Origin: Scenedesmus sp. ARA3
Taxonomy: Eukaryota; Chlorophyta; Chlorophyceae; Sphaeropleales; Scenedesmaceae
Assembly (NCBI GenBank): GCA_004335835.1
Contig: RWJK01001659.1
Location: forward strand, 49,643-113,642
Direction: 5' to 3'
Length of the DNA stretch: 64,000 nt
Position 1 is the first letter of the stretch; every line of letters begins with the position of its first letter. The position numbers and the translations under genes are program-made. The notes below the pieces were generated by a model. It did no database searches, had not been told where the DNA came from, and saw only the letters and a program-made list of their open reading frames with translations. Positions 23,401 through 33,152 of the stretch are shown piece by piece.

Positions 23401-25430
23401 TGATAGACATAAGACACGAATCAGCAAGTGCAGCTGCACATCTGTTACCTTACCAGCGCGATCATTGCTGCCTCTTCCTTGCTTGCAAGCGCCTTCAATT
23501 CCGGCAAACAGCACGTTGCACTAGAGAACAAAGATAACAGAAAAAGAAGATTACCTTGCCAGCGAAACCATTGCTGCCTCCTCCTTGCTCGCCAGTGCCT
23601 TGACTTCCGGCGCTGCTGCGGAGGGTGGCGCTGCAATCGCGGGTGTGGGTGCAGCCATGATTGCCAGAGCTGCTTGCAGACCTGCCAGCTTCACCGAAGG
23701 ATTGTTCGCCCTGCACATACATATGCGATCGAGGCATAACATGCTTGTCAATATTGCCGCGCCGCATGCTATGTTTCAGGCCATCATGGTGGGGTGTGCT
23801 GCCAGCACAGCCAGGGCTGCCTGCAGACCTGCCAGCTTCACCGAGAGAATATTGACCCTGCGGACATAGTTGCAGCACAAGTTGTAGTCTAGGGCAGCAT
23901 GCCTGGGCTTTGCCGCAGCACGCCCATGCAGCAGCTGGCACCGATGTGCATAGGTCACGAGCAGTGCTGTTAGGGCTGCCATATGATTGTGAAGTATTAG
24001 GCTTACCTGAGGCACACATCCCACATCGCGTGCAGCTGCTCCTGCCGCACCCTGCTGGGGCATGCGCTCGCCACAGCAGAGGCGCAAGCCAGCAGGTAAG
24101 AGGCAGCAGCGGGCGCTGACAGCAGCCGCCGCGACAGCGCATGAAGGAAGGAGGACAGCACATCTTCGGGCCAGGGGTCGGCGAAGATGGCGCGCACTGC
24201 CTGGGAGACGGTGCCGCCGCCTGCAAAAGGATAGCCGCAGAAGTACATTCTGCTTCAGTGTGATGCACGATGGTGAGATGACTGCCTAACATAAGATATT
24301 TGTAACAACACCGACAGTGTTATGTGGTCAACATGCATGCACATTGGCAAGCACAAGCACTTGCGCAGTCAGACTTGTTCAAGATAAAAACACCGAACCC
24401 ACCCGAGCCTGCCTGTCACTCTGCAGTCAGCCGGTGGGAGTACAGCCCCACCCTCCGTACTAACAAAACCACAAAACCAAATCAAAACTCACCCGTGCTC
24501 ATCCAGGCCAGGATCTGGCGCGGGCTGGTCAGCGGCCCCGGCCCCCTGCTGGCGCTGGGCAGGCTGCTGAACCACAGCAGCGCCTCCAGCGCTTTGCCCC
24601 GCTGCCGCGCAGCAAAGCCTGCAGGAGGCACAAAAGGTACAACATAGTGAGATAACATAGGTCGAAGGAAGTTGTGTTCGTGTACAACATGATCTGATGC
24701 TGCAGGAAGGAGCAGCGCCTCCAGCGCCTAGCCCCGCTGCCGCGCAGCAAAGCCTGCAGTTGCAGCACAGCAATGCGATGCATTGAAAGGCAATGTGTGT
24801 AAACGGAGAAGTGCGGCATGTCAGCAGTCGAGTGAGCATCTTCAGGGTCTAGGTAGTGCAGGGAGCAGCAGCGCCTCCAGCGCCTTGCCCCGCTGTAAGG
24901 CATGATTGCATTGAGGTGGTGCAAGGAGCAACACCATACGTCCAGGCAACCACACACAGTCCGCACCTGTGTCTGAAGCAATCGCCAGCATGCGCTCCTG
25001 CAGCAGCTGCATCAGCCTCTGGCAGCCCCCTCCCGCCCAGCACAGCAGCACCACCTTTCACACCACAATAGCATCAGGCAACCAACAGCAGCACAAACGA
25101 GTTTTGACAGCGCTATACTTGCAGGCAACCACACAAACAGCCCGCACCTGTGTCCGAAGCAATCGCCAGCATGCGCTCCTGCAGCAGCTGCATCAGCCCC
25201 CGCCACCCAGCACAGCCGCACCACCTTCGACATCAGTATACTTTCAGGCAACCACACAAACAGCCCGCACCTGTGTCTGAAGCAATCGCCAGCATGCGCT
25301 CCTGCAGCAGCTGCATAAGCTCCTGGCAGCCCTCCCCGCCAAGCACAGCAGCGCGATCAGCAGCGCTGCGTGCACCGGCCAGCGCATGCGCACGGGCCTC
25401 TGCCAGCACTGCGACAGCGCTCGTGGCACT

Positions 25431-25485
<55 letters not shown>

Positions 25486-28400
25486 GGGTTAGATTGGCAG
25501 GGGTGGGCAGCACGGCATCACCAGCAGGGGTCGGAAGCAAGGTGAGTAGCAGCGTAGAGCTAATCCAAGTTGCTGCACCGACAGAGCAGCAAGCACATCA
25601 TACTTCAGGCTGCGCTCTGCCGCTACTTGCTGTATCTTGCAACCGCATGAATTGCTGAGCACAGAACAGCAGCATGCACCTGCCCGGAACCGCTGGCATC
25701 TCGTTGATAACTATACAAATCCGCACACCTGCAGATGGCTGCGTGGCTCATCTGACTGAGGCACAGCAGCAGCCACAATGACACTCTAGAGGCAACAAGA
25801 TGGAGGCAAATAGCCCGCTGCTGGCAGGACGGTTGAGCGAACAACAGCAGCAGCGACCTTCCTAACCCAACTTGACTAACCCGCACCAAAGGCAGCTGTC
25901 TTACACTAGCACTCACCTGCAAATGGCTGCGTGGCTCATCTGGCTGAGGCACAGCAGCAGCCGCGATACCATGGAGGCAAACAGGCCACTGCTGGGTGCC
26001 CCGCTGCCATCAGCCCTGCCGGCTGCTTCAGTGCCCAGTGACGCCAGCAACAACATTCAAGGCAATGACCTGCTGCTGGCAGGGCTGCTGAGCAATCAGC
26101 AGCAGCAGCGACCCTTCCCAACCCAACTTGACTAACCCACACCAAAGGCACCTGTCTTACACCAGCACGCACCTGCAGATGGCTGCATGGCTCATCTGGC
26201 AGAGGCACAGCAGCAGCCGCGACACAATGGAGGCAAACAAGCCACTGCTAACAGGACTGCTGAGCCAACAGCTGCAGCAGCAGCCATGCTTTCTGACCAA
26301 TTGTAACCCGCACCGCCCCCATCACTCCGGCACACACCTGCAGATGGCTGCATGGCTCATATGGCTGAGGCCAATTCGTTACCAAATGTTACAAATTTGT
26401 TACTTGTCCCAGCACCACAGACACACGCACCTGCAGATGGCCGCATGGCTCATCTGACTGAGGCCAATTTGTTACCAGATGTTAATAATTTGTTACTTGT
26501 CCCAGCACCACAGACACACGCACCTGCAAATGGCCGCATGGCTCATCTGGCTGAGGCACAGCAGCAGCCGCGACACAATGGAGGCAAACAAGCCGCTGCT
26601 TGCCGCCCCGCTGCCGTCAGCCCTGCCGGCTGCTTCAGTGCCCAGTGAAGCCAGCCGCCGCAGCGATGCAGACTCCTGCATGCTGCGCTGCGTCCTGCAA
26701 ACCGGCAACAGGTGCAAATGCAGATGAGAAACACTGCCATCAGCCCTGCCAGCTGCTTCCGTGCCTAGTGAAGCCAGCCGCCGCAGCGACGCGGATTCCT
26801 GCATGCTTCGCTGCGTCCTGCAAAGGAGAGCAAACGGGAGCAACAGCAGATGAGTGGCACTGCCAGTTGGTGAATGCCCTGCAGCAGAATGACGAGGCCA
26901 GCCGCCGCAGCGATGCAGATTCTTGCAAGCTGCGCTGCGTCCTGCAAAGCGGGAGTAAAAGAATTGAAGCGATTGAGGTGAGCCGGGAGTTGCGTCGGAG
27001 CAGCACGAAAGATGCGCTGGGATAGGGTTGACAGAACGATAAAGAAGCTGCTGCAAGTGTACCAGCAGCCTCGCGCATGAAAACAGCAAAAGCCTCAGCT
27101 AACACGACCGCTTGCAGGAAAAACACCAATGCCACCAATGCGAGGACCCACATGTAACTATCCTCTACAACAAATTAACAACAGGCATAGGCAGCGCTGC
27201 AACAGCACACCTACACTTGCACGCGCTGCTCACCGAGATATCGTGAACTGCTTGTTTGCTGCTGCGCTCTGCGCTGCAGCTGCAGCGGCAGCAGCAGCGC
27301 CGCCTGCAGGATCAGGTGCATCATCATCTGCATGAGCCACCAGCAGCTGCCATGCCATTGCATAGCGCAGGCGTGTTTCTGCTTCAACGTGCTCGTCCGG
27401 CATCTGCAATGGCCGCCTGCTGCTGCTGCTGCTGCCACTTGTTGCGGCTGCGGTGGTGGATCCAATGTTTGCTGCTGCTGGGAAGGGTGCTCCTGCAAGT
27501 GGCAGCGGCAGCAGCAGTGCGCAGGCATGAAGTGTTCGCGGGTGTTGAAAGAGTAATACTTTGTGTATGCCGTACACTGCGAGGTGTTCACTGCATTAGG
27601 CATGCATGGAAAAGCTGCCGCCCCTTTGAACAGATTCAACCGTCCAGAATGACAAATCACCGAGGAATGCAGTGCATGCCCTACCTACTGCAGGCAAGCA
27701 GACGCCACAGTCGACGAGTTTGCCATGCAGCCCGAACTGCAGCGCGGTGCACATCAAACAGCGCAGGATTCCAGGGCCGGCACTCTAGCGTGTTGACAGC
27801 ACACACATCATTCCAAGACAGCTCCAAGCACAAACCTGCCAGGCCTTTGATCGCCTCCAGCGCCACAATGGTCGACTTGTCGCAGCAGGCCAGCAGCACC
27901 AGCATCTCCCAGAAGGGCCGGCTGTTGCCTGCAGCAGCAGCAGCAGCAGCAGCACATTGAGGTTTGCATCTATTGGGTAGCCTCTGAAAAACCCAGGTGC
28001 ACAAAAGCACAGCACAGCAACTACAAATAGACGCACCTTGCTCTGTCGCAAGCGCTGCACCACGAATGACGCACCTGCAGCCCCATGTGCACCTGCACGC
28101 AGAACACATGTGCAATCCTGCATAATGCACCTACCAACGCGGGAGTGCACGACTGCGCCGCAGCCGCGGGCCAGGTACACGCGTGCCCAGGCATCAGCCA
28201 AGTTGATGCTTTTCTCCTGGTACAGCTCCTTGGTTCCCCGCCTTGGAGAAGAGCTACAACAGCACACTGACCGACGCCAACACAAACAACATCTATCGCT
28301 GCCTTACAAACAGTGCAGATGCCAATCAAACTGACCAAAATGTACAGTACAGTCCTACCACTCACCGACACGGGAGTGCACGACTGCGCCGCAGCCGCGG

Positions 28401-31400
28401 GCCAGGTACACGCGTGCCCAGGCATCAGCCAGGTTCAGGCTCTTCTCCTGGTACAGCTCCTTGGTGGGACGCAGCGGTGCAGGCATGCCCTCGGCTGCTG
28501 CTGCTGCCATGGCAGCGGCCTGCTCAGCCCCTCCCAGGCTCCCTGCAGGCAGTCCGCGGCGCATGCGGTGCTGTATGAGCATGTAGGTAGTATGGTATAA
28601 GAGGACATGGCATGGCCAACATGAATAGGAGTTGAGCCGGCGTAATAGGCACGCACAGCATGCCTTCGGCTGCTGCTGCTGCCATGGCAGCGGCCTGCTC
28701 CGCCCCTCCCAGGCTCCCTGCAGGCAGTGCGCATGTAGGTAGTTGGGTATCATACGGCGATGCAAAAGGTTGGAGGGACGGGGATGTGTGACGCACGCGT
28801 AGCTGTTGCTGTGTGATGATACGCAGGGTGCAACGTGAATGAGTGCAGAGCTCTGGTTTTAAGAGCTCCTCCACTTGCATGATGCGCTGCACTTGCACCG
28901 TCCAAAACTAAACAGGTAGGTCTGAAATGTAAAAGCTACTTGCAGTAACTTCCAGCGCACCCACCTGTCTTGTGGTCTATCTCCAGTGTGTTTGCAACCA
29001 GCTGCCCCAACTGGTCAACATACATGCTGGGCATGTCAACTAAACTCATATAGTGCCATTAATGAGCTGAAACCTTGTGCCAAAAAAACCTACAATGTAT
29101 GCCAGCTGCTGTGTACCCACCTGTTTTATGGTAGATCTCCAGTGTGTTTGCCACCAGCTGCCCCAGCTGGTCAACATACGAGCCACACGTATAATACCAT
29201 TACTAAGATAAAACATTGTGCAAAGACCTACAACGTACGTCAGCTGCTGCAAACCCACCTGTTTTGTGGTAGATCTCCAGCGTGTTAGCCACCAGCTGCC
29301 CCAGCTGGTCAAAAAACCAAAGGCATATTTGAACTGTGCCGGTGACAGCAGTAGTAGGTGTTCACCCCACCTGTTTTGTGGTAGATCTCCAGCGTGTTTG
29401 CCACCACATGCCCGGCATGTCGGGGTTTGTGCAGAACCGTTACTGATCCTATGAGCGTGTTGACCAGCCTGCAACGTATGCCCAGCTGCTGCAAAACCCA
29501 CCTGTCTTGTGGTAAATCTCCAGCGTGTTTGCCACCAGCTGTCCCAGCTGGTCAACATACATGCCCGGCATGTCAACTCCACTCACAGAGTACCATTACT
29601 GATCTAAAACCTTTTACAAAGACCTAAAATGTATGCCAGCTGCTGCCAACCCACCTGTCTTGTGGTAAATCTCCAGTGTGTTAGCCACCAGCTGTCCCAA
29701 CTGGTCAACATACATGCTGGGCATGTCACGCGCCGCCAGCGCTGCAACCGCCAGCGCGTGGCGCGCACACGTAGCGTCCGGGGAGTTGACAGCGCCAAAT
29801 GCGCGGGGTGCGATTTTGCTCGACTGCAGCGCAGCAGCAGTGCAGCAGCAGGACAACGCTTGGTTTGCGCAGCACAGAATAGCAACAGGGATACCTAAAG
29901 GACCTGAGAGACAGACACCAGAGAGTACAGCAACAAGGTTCTCGACAGGCTATACAGCATTGACTGTGCTAAACACTTGTTGAGGTGTCCATTGATCAAG
30001 CAAAAGTGTTATGGTCAGTGCCAGCGCACCTGCACAAATCCTGGCAAGCCAATCCTGCTTGCCGACAGCGCCGCGCGCTGCGCCGCAACGCGCTCCAGCG
30101 TCTGCCGCCTGTCTGCATCCCGCGTCTTCTTGTTGCCACCAATGCCAAATGGCACCTTGCGGCGCCGCGCCGATTCGCAGCGGTCTAGGGTTGTTGCGAC
30201 TGCTGCCATGAGGTGTGACACGAGCGTGAGGTCGTCCGGGTCGCTGCAGTATGTGTGAGAGAGCAGTAAGGTTTTGTGTGAGGACGAGGTTGGGCTGGCA
30301 TGAATGGTGACACAAAAGTGAGGTCACTTGGGGTCTGCAGACATGTGTGCAAGCAGCAAGTGTTATTGACCAGGAGTTGGGCATCTAGTCAGACACGAGC
30401 GCAGTCAGTGAATCAATAAAATTACCATGGTAGGGACGCCATGCGCCATGTACTCAGACTTGCTCAGCTGCAGCAACTTGAGCTGCCAGCATCTACTGCA
30501 TCAGCATGCCGTGTGTGCCGCACCTGCTAAGGCTGCGGCGTGACAGTGCAGCCAGACTGTGGAAGGCTGCTGACATGCACAACCACGCGCAACAAACACA
30601 TTTCCATACGTCGGTCCTTCAGCAAACACTGCACGCCTGGCAGCTGCTGCTGCATGCTGTGTGTGCCACACCTGCTGAGGCTGCTGCGTGACAGTGCAGC
30701 CAGAGTGCGGAAGGCTGCTGACATGCACAACNNNNNNNNNNNNNNNNNNNNNNNNNNNNNNNNNNNNNNNNNNNNNNNNNNNNNNNNNNNNNNNNNNNNN
30801 NNNNNNNNNNNNNNNNNNNNNNNNNNNNNNNNNNNNNNAGGCTGCTGACATGCACAACCACGCGCAACAATCACATTTCCGTACATCGGTCCTTCAGCAG
30901 AACACTGCGCATCTGGCAGCTGCTGCTGCATGCTGTGTGTCGCACCTGCTGAGACTGCTGCGTGACAGTGCAGCCAGAGTGCGGAATGCTGCAGAGCGCT
31001 GGTAGTGCGTGACTGACTCGCTCTTGACATCAGCCCACAGCGTGTCCAGTGCACTGTACTCGAAGGTGTCTGTGGCTGTAGGTGGCAGCACCTGGCCTGT
31101 GGAGGCAGAGAGATGGAATGTGAGAGAGATGGATGGCAGCAAGCAGCATGTCTGTGTGCTTGTGTTGAAGAGGGCTGCTCTGCTGCTGCATCTGTTGCTG
31201 TATGAGGGCAGCGCGTACCCTGCTATACGCAATAGGTGAGATAGTCTTCCTGCACTGCCACTTAGGCATTGCACTGCCCGCACTCACAGCTTTGTGCAGT
31301 GGACGCACAACATGCTGTTCTGTCAAACGACACTCCACACCATAAGTCATCAAGTGCCACACCACCACTGCAGGCACGCTGTCAAAACACATCAGCAACA

Positions 31401-32592
31401 CCTGCAGCTGTGTTTCTGCTCACCGCTGAGTGTGCTGAAGGGCACCACTGTGCCAGCAGAGCCCTCGCCTGCTGCCAACTGCACCAGGTAGTTCACCACA
31501 CGCAGCAGCTTGCGGTCTGCGGTCTTGGGCAGGTCAACCTGCAGCCGCGGGAACAGCAGCAGTGCAACTGTGTGAGCGTTGCGCAACAATTTAAATCTGC
31601 GGTGACCTTGTGTGTTCAGGCGGGCTCTCTGCTACTCATTTGCTCGCTCAGCTGCTCTCCACCTGCACCCGGTCCATGTCAACTCTGTTTTAGCTGCTGT
31701 ACATCTGGCAGCTGCTGCAATGGGGCTTTCCAGCTATTGCTCCTGGGCTGCACTGCTGCAGCAACAGTCCAACGCTCTACTTCCATCAGTGCTGGGTTTA
31801 CTGCTGCCGTTAAAGGGTAAGTCTTCACCTTGAGCCGCACTGACACCAGCAGGGGCAAGATGGATGGCGGCAGCCCTCCAAAGAGGGTCAGCCGCACCAT
31901 GATCTTGCTGATAACCTCCCTGCCGCTGCCATCTGCTGCATTAAGGGCAGTAGCTGCACACAAGATAGGCGCAGCAAGACATGATGCGGGGATTCTCGTG
32001 TCTTGATTTGTGCAGGCGGGCAGAGCAGTGCTGAAATAGAGCGATGCTGATATGAGCTGGTGCGCAACAACCGGAGCACTGCTGCAGGTCATTGATACCT
32101 AGCTTGCTGCCACATGTGTGTATGTACACACTCGTGTGATGCAACGAGGCAGTTACTGCAAGCACACACGCTGAGCAAACAGCAGCACCAAGGCGTAGCT
32201 GACTGTGTATTGCTGTGAATGATTTGTCTTTGCTTGCAGGCTGCAAGCACGTCTGACATGCAGCTACCCAAGCTGATGCTGACGTATGGGATACTGCTAC
32301 AGTTTTCCAACCAATTGCAACTGGTGCTGCATTAGTTACAGGTGCTGCACACCACCTAAGCTGCTGCATAGCTGTGGCAGTTGCAGGTTGCTGGTTTCAC
32401 AACTGACGATCCAGCCGCTGCTGTGCCGATCAGCTCACCCAAAGCCCTTGCACAGTCTGCAAATGTGAGCACCTCAGCCCTGGACAGCTTGCCACGAACG
32501 TAGTTGTTCAGGTTGGGCACCAACTCATCATTCTTCCCTGGTGCTGCAGCAACAGCAGCAGGTGCTGCCGGTGCTACAGCTCCAGCCTGCAT
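13930..32592 (-). CDS. TASH3: TASH3 (TSAUCER), TPLATE/TSET complex subunit
   Basis: Twenty-six exons join in one consistent phase, 1449 residues: 32439-32592, 31829-31935, 31424-31538, 30946-31096, 30030-30243, 29655-29823, 28366-28542, 27836-27928, 27234-27492, 26524-26694, 25271-25428, 24493-24618, 24007-24220, 23555-23710, 22564-22798, 21963-22236, 21272-21466, 20528-20657, 20112-20290, 19157-19299, 18646-18806, 17944-18042, 16574-16685, 15945-16055, 14926-15201, 13930-14100. Residues 1-990 are an adaptin-like helical solenoid; AWWLGENANFGTGEYAW and KIAVRSGEPFRVQCYSIL match conserved stretches of plant TASH3. An acidic/poly-Q linker follows, then SH3 1 (about 1108-1165, LVLYDF and GLVPKSYV), a helical Ala-rich stretch, and SH3 2 (1394-1449, VRVLYAFDA and GLVPSSYV) up to the stop. 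Plant TASH3 acts at the plasma membrane in clathrin-mediated endocytosis and, as I recall it, has one SH3. The start is the first ATG giving a continuous exon; an upstream in-frame start is possible. Confidence 0.9.
14160..14350 (-). repeat. Partial copies of the final SH3 exon 5' end
   Basis: Two copies of the VRVLYAFDAEAEGEL coding edge lie upstream of exon 13930-14100, at about 14165-14227 (VRLLCAFDAEAKGEL) and about 14310-14345 (a short YAFDA remnant). Confidence 0.75.
14455..14925 (-). repeat. Copies of the 3' edge of TASH3 exon 14926-15201
   Basis: Three downstream copies of the GGYAASEAGGGEEYQYQPTK coding edge with its GTGTGT donor lie at about 14744-14825, 14628-14710 and 14450-14540. 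Divergence grows with distance. Confidence 0.75.
15470..16315 (-). repeat. Copies flanking TASH3 exon 15945-16055
   Basis: The 3' edge (ALAGVIASLDALQ plus donor) recurs downstream at about 15825-15870, 15708-15755, 15588-15620 and 15470-15510. The 5' edge (VEALEAA.RGAGG) recurs upstream at about 16165-16210 and 16285-16315. The one complete exon is in the middle. Confidence 0.75.
16071..16123 (+). repeat. (CAG)n tract in a TASH3 intron
   Basis: About 17 CAG units with one interruption. On the sense strand they are CTG units shortly upstream of the acceptor at 16055. Confidence 0.9.
16574..17320 (-). repeat. Six acceptor-edge copies of a TASH3 exon, each with a triplet tract
   Basis: The used exon is 16574-16685. 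Five more copies of its 5' part (RRSVEEADSGEPVDAAGMA) follow upstream at about 16755-16808, 16880-16945, 17012-17067, 17147-17199 and 17265-17311. Each acceptor is directly preceded, in the sense direction, by a (CTG)n tract of different length. None of the five has the donor end of the exon. Confidence 0.8.
17313..17356 (+). repeat. (CAG)n tract at a decoy acceptor
   Basis: Fourteen or more CAG units next to the outermost copy of the RRSVEEAD exon edge; (CTG)nCAG on the sense strand. Confidence 0.9.
17514..18042 (-). repeat. Copies of the 3' edge of TASH3 exon 17944-18042
   Basis: The SSFSGMRQRQQ coding edge with its GTGAGC donor recurs downstream at about 17743-17795 and 17510-17570. Confidence 0.75.
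18410..18945 (-). repeat. Copies flanking TASH3 SH3 exon 18646-18806
   Basis: A copy of the 3' part (EDDSDALSLGGSSAAGAAGGQDD, slightly diverged) lies at about 18400-18500. A copy of the 5' part (VIKRDGS.GLVP.SYVQAAEDE) lies at about 18865-18942. Confidence 0.7.
19360..19425 (-). repeat. Copy of the 5' edge of TASH3 exon 19157-19299
   Basis: The GAASDDDSDIVTRRGLVL coding edge and its (CTG)nCAG acceptor are repeated upstream of the used exon. Confidence 0.75.
19605..20290 (-). repeat. Copies of TASH3 acidic exon 20112-20290
   Basis: The 3' edge (EEPYPDDSVSQIDYDDDHYAG plus donor, here split for length as SVSQIDYDDDHYAG) recurs downstream at about 19859-19960 and 19612-19700. These are among the best-conserved extra copies in the window. 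Confidence 0.8.
20975..21755 (-). repeat. Copies flanking TASH3 exon 21272-21466
   Basis: Downstream, a 3' edge copy (RLCFVPPGVFWPLDNAAKEL) lies at about 20978-21065, with a further duplication of its upstream flank near 21100-21145. Upstream, two 5' edge copies (ELVVEQLLSRYGPSR) lie at about 21520-21610 and 21685-21755; the first has a small deletion that shifts frame. Confidence 0.75.
22300..22370 (-). repeat. Copy of the 5' edge of TASH3 exon 21963-22236
   Basis: ALARIAVRSGKPFRVQ recurs upstream of the used ALAKIAVRSGEPFRVQ edge and then runs into intron. Confidence 0.75.
22564..23280 (-). repeat. Five copies of the TASH3 LGENANFGTGEYAW exon edge
   Basis: The complete exon is 22564-22798. 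Upstream copies of its 5' part lie at about 22850-22925, 22965-23043 and 23200-23278, all reading WWLGENANFGTGEYAWAPK or nearly so, and a shortened copy lies at 23115-23166. Each has an acceptor on its right and no donor. Confidence 0.8.
23440..23865 (-). repeat. Copies flanking TASH3 exon 23555-23710
   Basis: A 3' edge copy (KALASKEEAAMIALVR) lies at about 23450-23510. A 5' edge copy (SVKLAGLQAALAVLAA) lies at about 23800-23863. Confidence 0.75.
24490..25430 (-). repeat. Copies around TASH3 exons 24493-24618 and 25271-25428
   Basis: The RGKALEALL edge recurs at about 24712-24755 and 24862-24897. The ELMQLLQERMLAIASDTG edge with donor recurs downstream of its exon at about 25147-25200 and 24966-25035. 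Confidence 0.75.
25431..25485 (+). repeat. (CAG)n tract at a TASH3 acceptor
   Basis: About 18 CAG units with one CAA. In the sense direction this is (CTG)n ending in the CAG acceptor of exon 25271-25428. Confidence 0.9.
25728..26945 (-). repeat. Copies flanking TASH3 exon 26524-26694
   Basis: The 3' part (SRLLLCLSQMSHAAICR plus donor) recurs downstream at about 25733-25850, 25917-26045, 26172-26285, 26335-26370 and 26428-26462. The 5' part (RTQRSMQESASLRRLAS) recurs upstream at about 26757-26822 and 26893-26943. This is the most duplicated exon in the window. Confidence 0.8.
28130..28740 (-). repeat. Copies flanking TASH3 exon 28366-28542
   Basis: A copy of the 3' part (NLADAWARVYLARGCGAVVH) lies at about 28137-28240. 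A copy of the 5' part (SLGGAEQAAAMAAAAAEGM) lies at about 28664-28728. Confidence 0.8.
28965..29823 (-). repeat. Six-copy array of the 3' edge of TASH3 exon 29655-29823
   Basis: Segments encoding MYVDQLGQLVANTLEIYHKT, each with a GTGGGT or close donor, begin at 28965, 29121, 29259, 29371, 29502 and 29655 (the last is the used exon). The unit is about 110-155 bp and includes intron sequence with the motif ATGCCAGCTGCTG. Confidence 0.85.
30495..31000 (-). repeat. Copies of TASH3 exon 30946-31096 3' edge around the assembly gap
   Basis: The AAFRTLAALSRSSLSR coding edge plus donor recurs at about 30523-30565 and 30668-30712, and flanking sequence is repeated on both sides of the run of Ns. The array is probably longer than shown. 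Confidence 0.75.
30732..30838. other. Assembly gap (107 N)
   Basis: A run of N inside the tandem copies of a TASH3 exon edge. It lies in an intron of the reconstructed gene, so the protein model does not depend on it. Confidence 1.
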
Positions 32593-33152
32593 TTTTTTGG
32601 TGTTCAAAGATGATCTATATCCATAACAACATTCTGGTGTTGAGACAGCAGCTCGTATGTGGTATTGGAAGCTCGCAGAGCGAGCGATCAGGCTAAATTC
32701 AGTGCGTGAAGCACCGCAGCATCGGCATAGCAATGTTAAAGCAACAAACACGCGCTTTTACTGCAACGTGAGTCGTTCGATCGTTGAAAGCTCTTACTTG
32801 TCAGTCACTGTGGGGTTGTGCCTTTCAAACTTGCTTGGCTGCCTCCTCTCACCCAGCTGTAAATCTTGTTCAGCAAGCTGTGTGTCATTGTTTGCTCGGC
32901 TTTCTTTCACTAAAGGCAGCAGCTGTCGACCAACACCCTCAAGGGTCAGGGCGTAGCAACGGCAGGGCGGCAGCTAACCCAGTGAAACAACTAAACGTGT
33001 TGCGTTTGATGCAACAGCAAGCAGACCGGCCGGGCCCCGAGTGGGCAGGCTGAGATACAGAGACACAGACGGTGTTGTTGTGGGGTCGCTTGCCTGCTGC
33101 CAACACCGTGGCAGCCACTACATTTTAAACATTAGAGCAGAGAAAAATTAAG
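32593..33152. promoter_or_regulatory. Bidirectional promoter region TASH3/CLASP
   Basis: Only 560 bp separate the two start codons, which face away from each other, so both 5' UTRs and promoters must fit here. I see no clear TATA box. The base composition is more AT-rich than the flanking exons. Confidence 0.5.

Noticed and set aside
28965..29823. CRISPR-like array at the regular repeats
   Set aside because: Unit and spacer lengths vary, repeats are coding exon edges with donors, and the context is a eukaryotic gene.
32593..32751. Upstream extension of TASH3 (frame open to about 32751)
   Set aside because: The sequence looks like 5' UTR/promoter, shows no conserved residues, and would crowd the divergent promoter. 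The ATG at 32592 is preferred but not proven.
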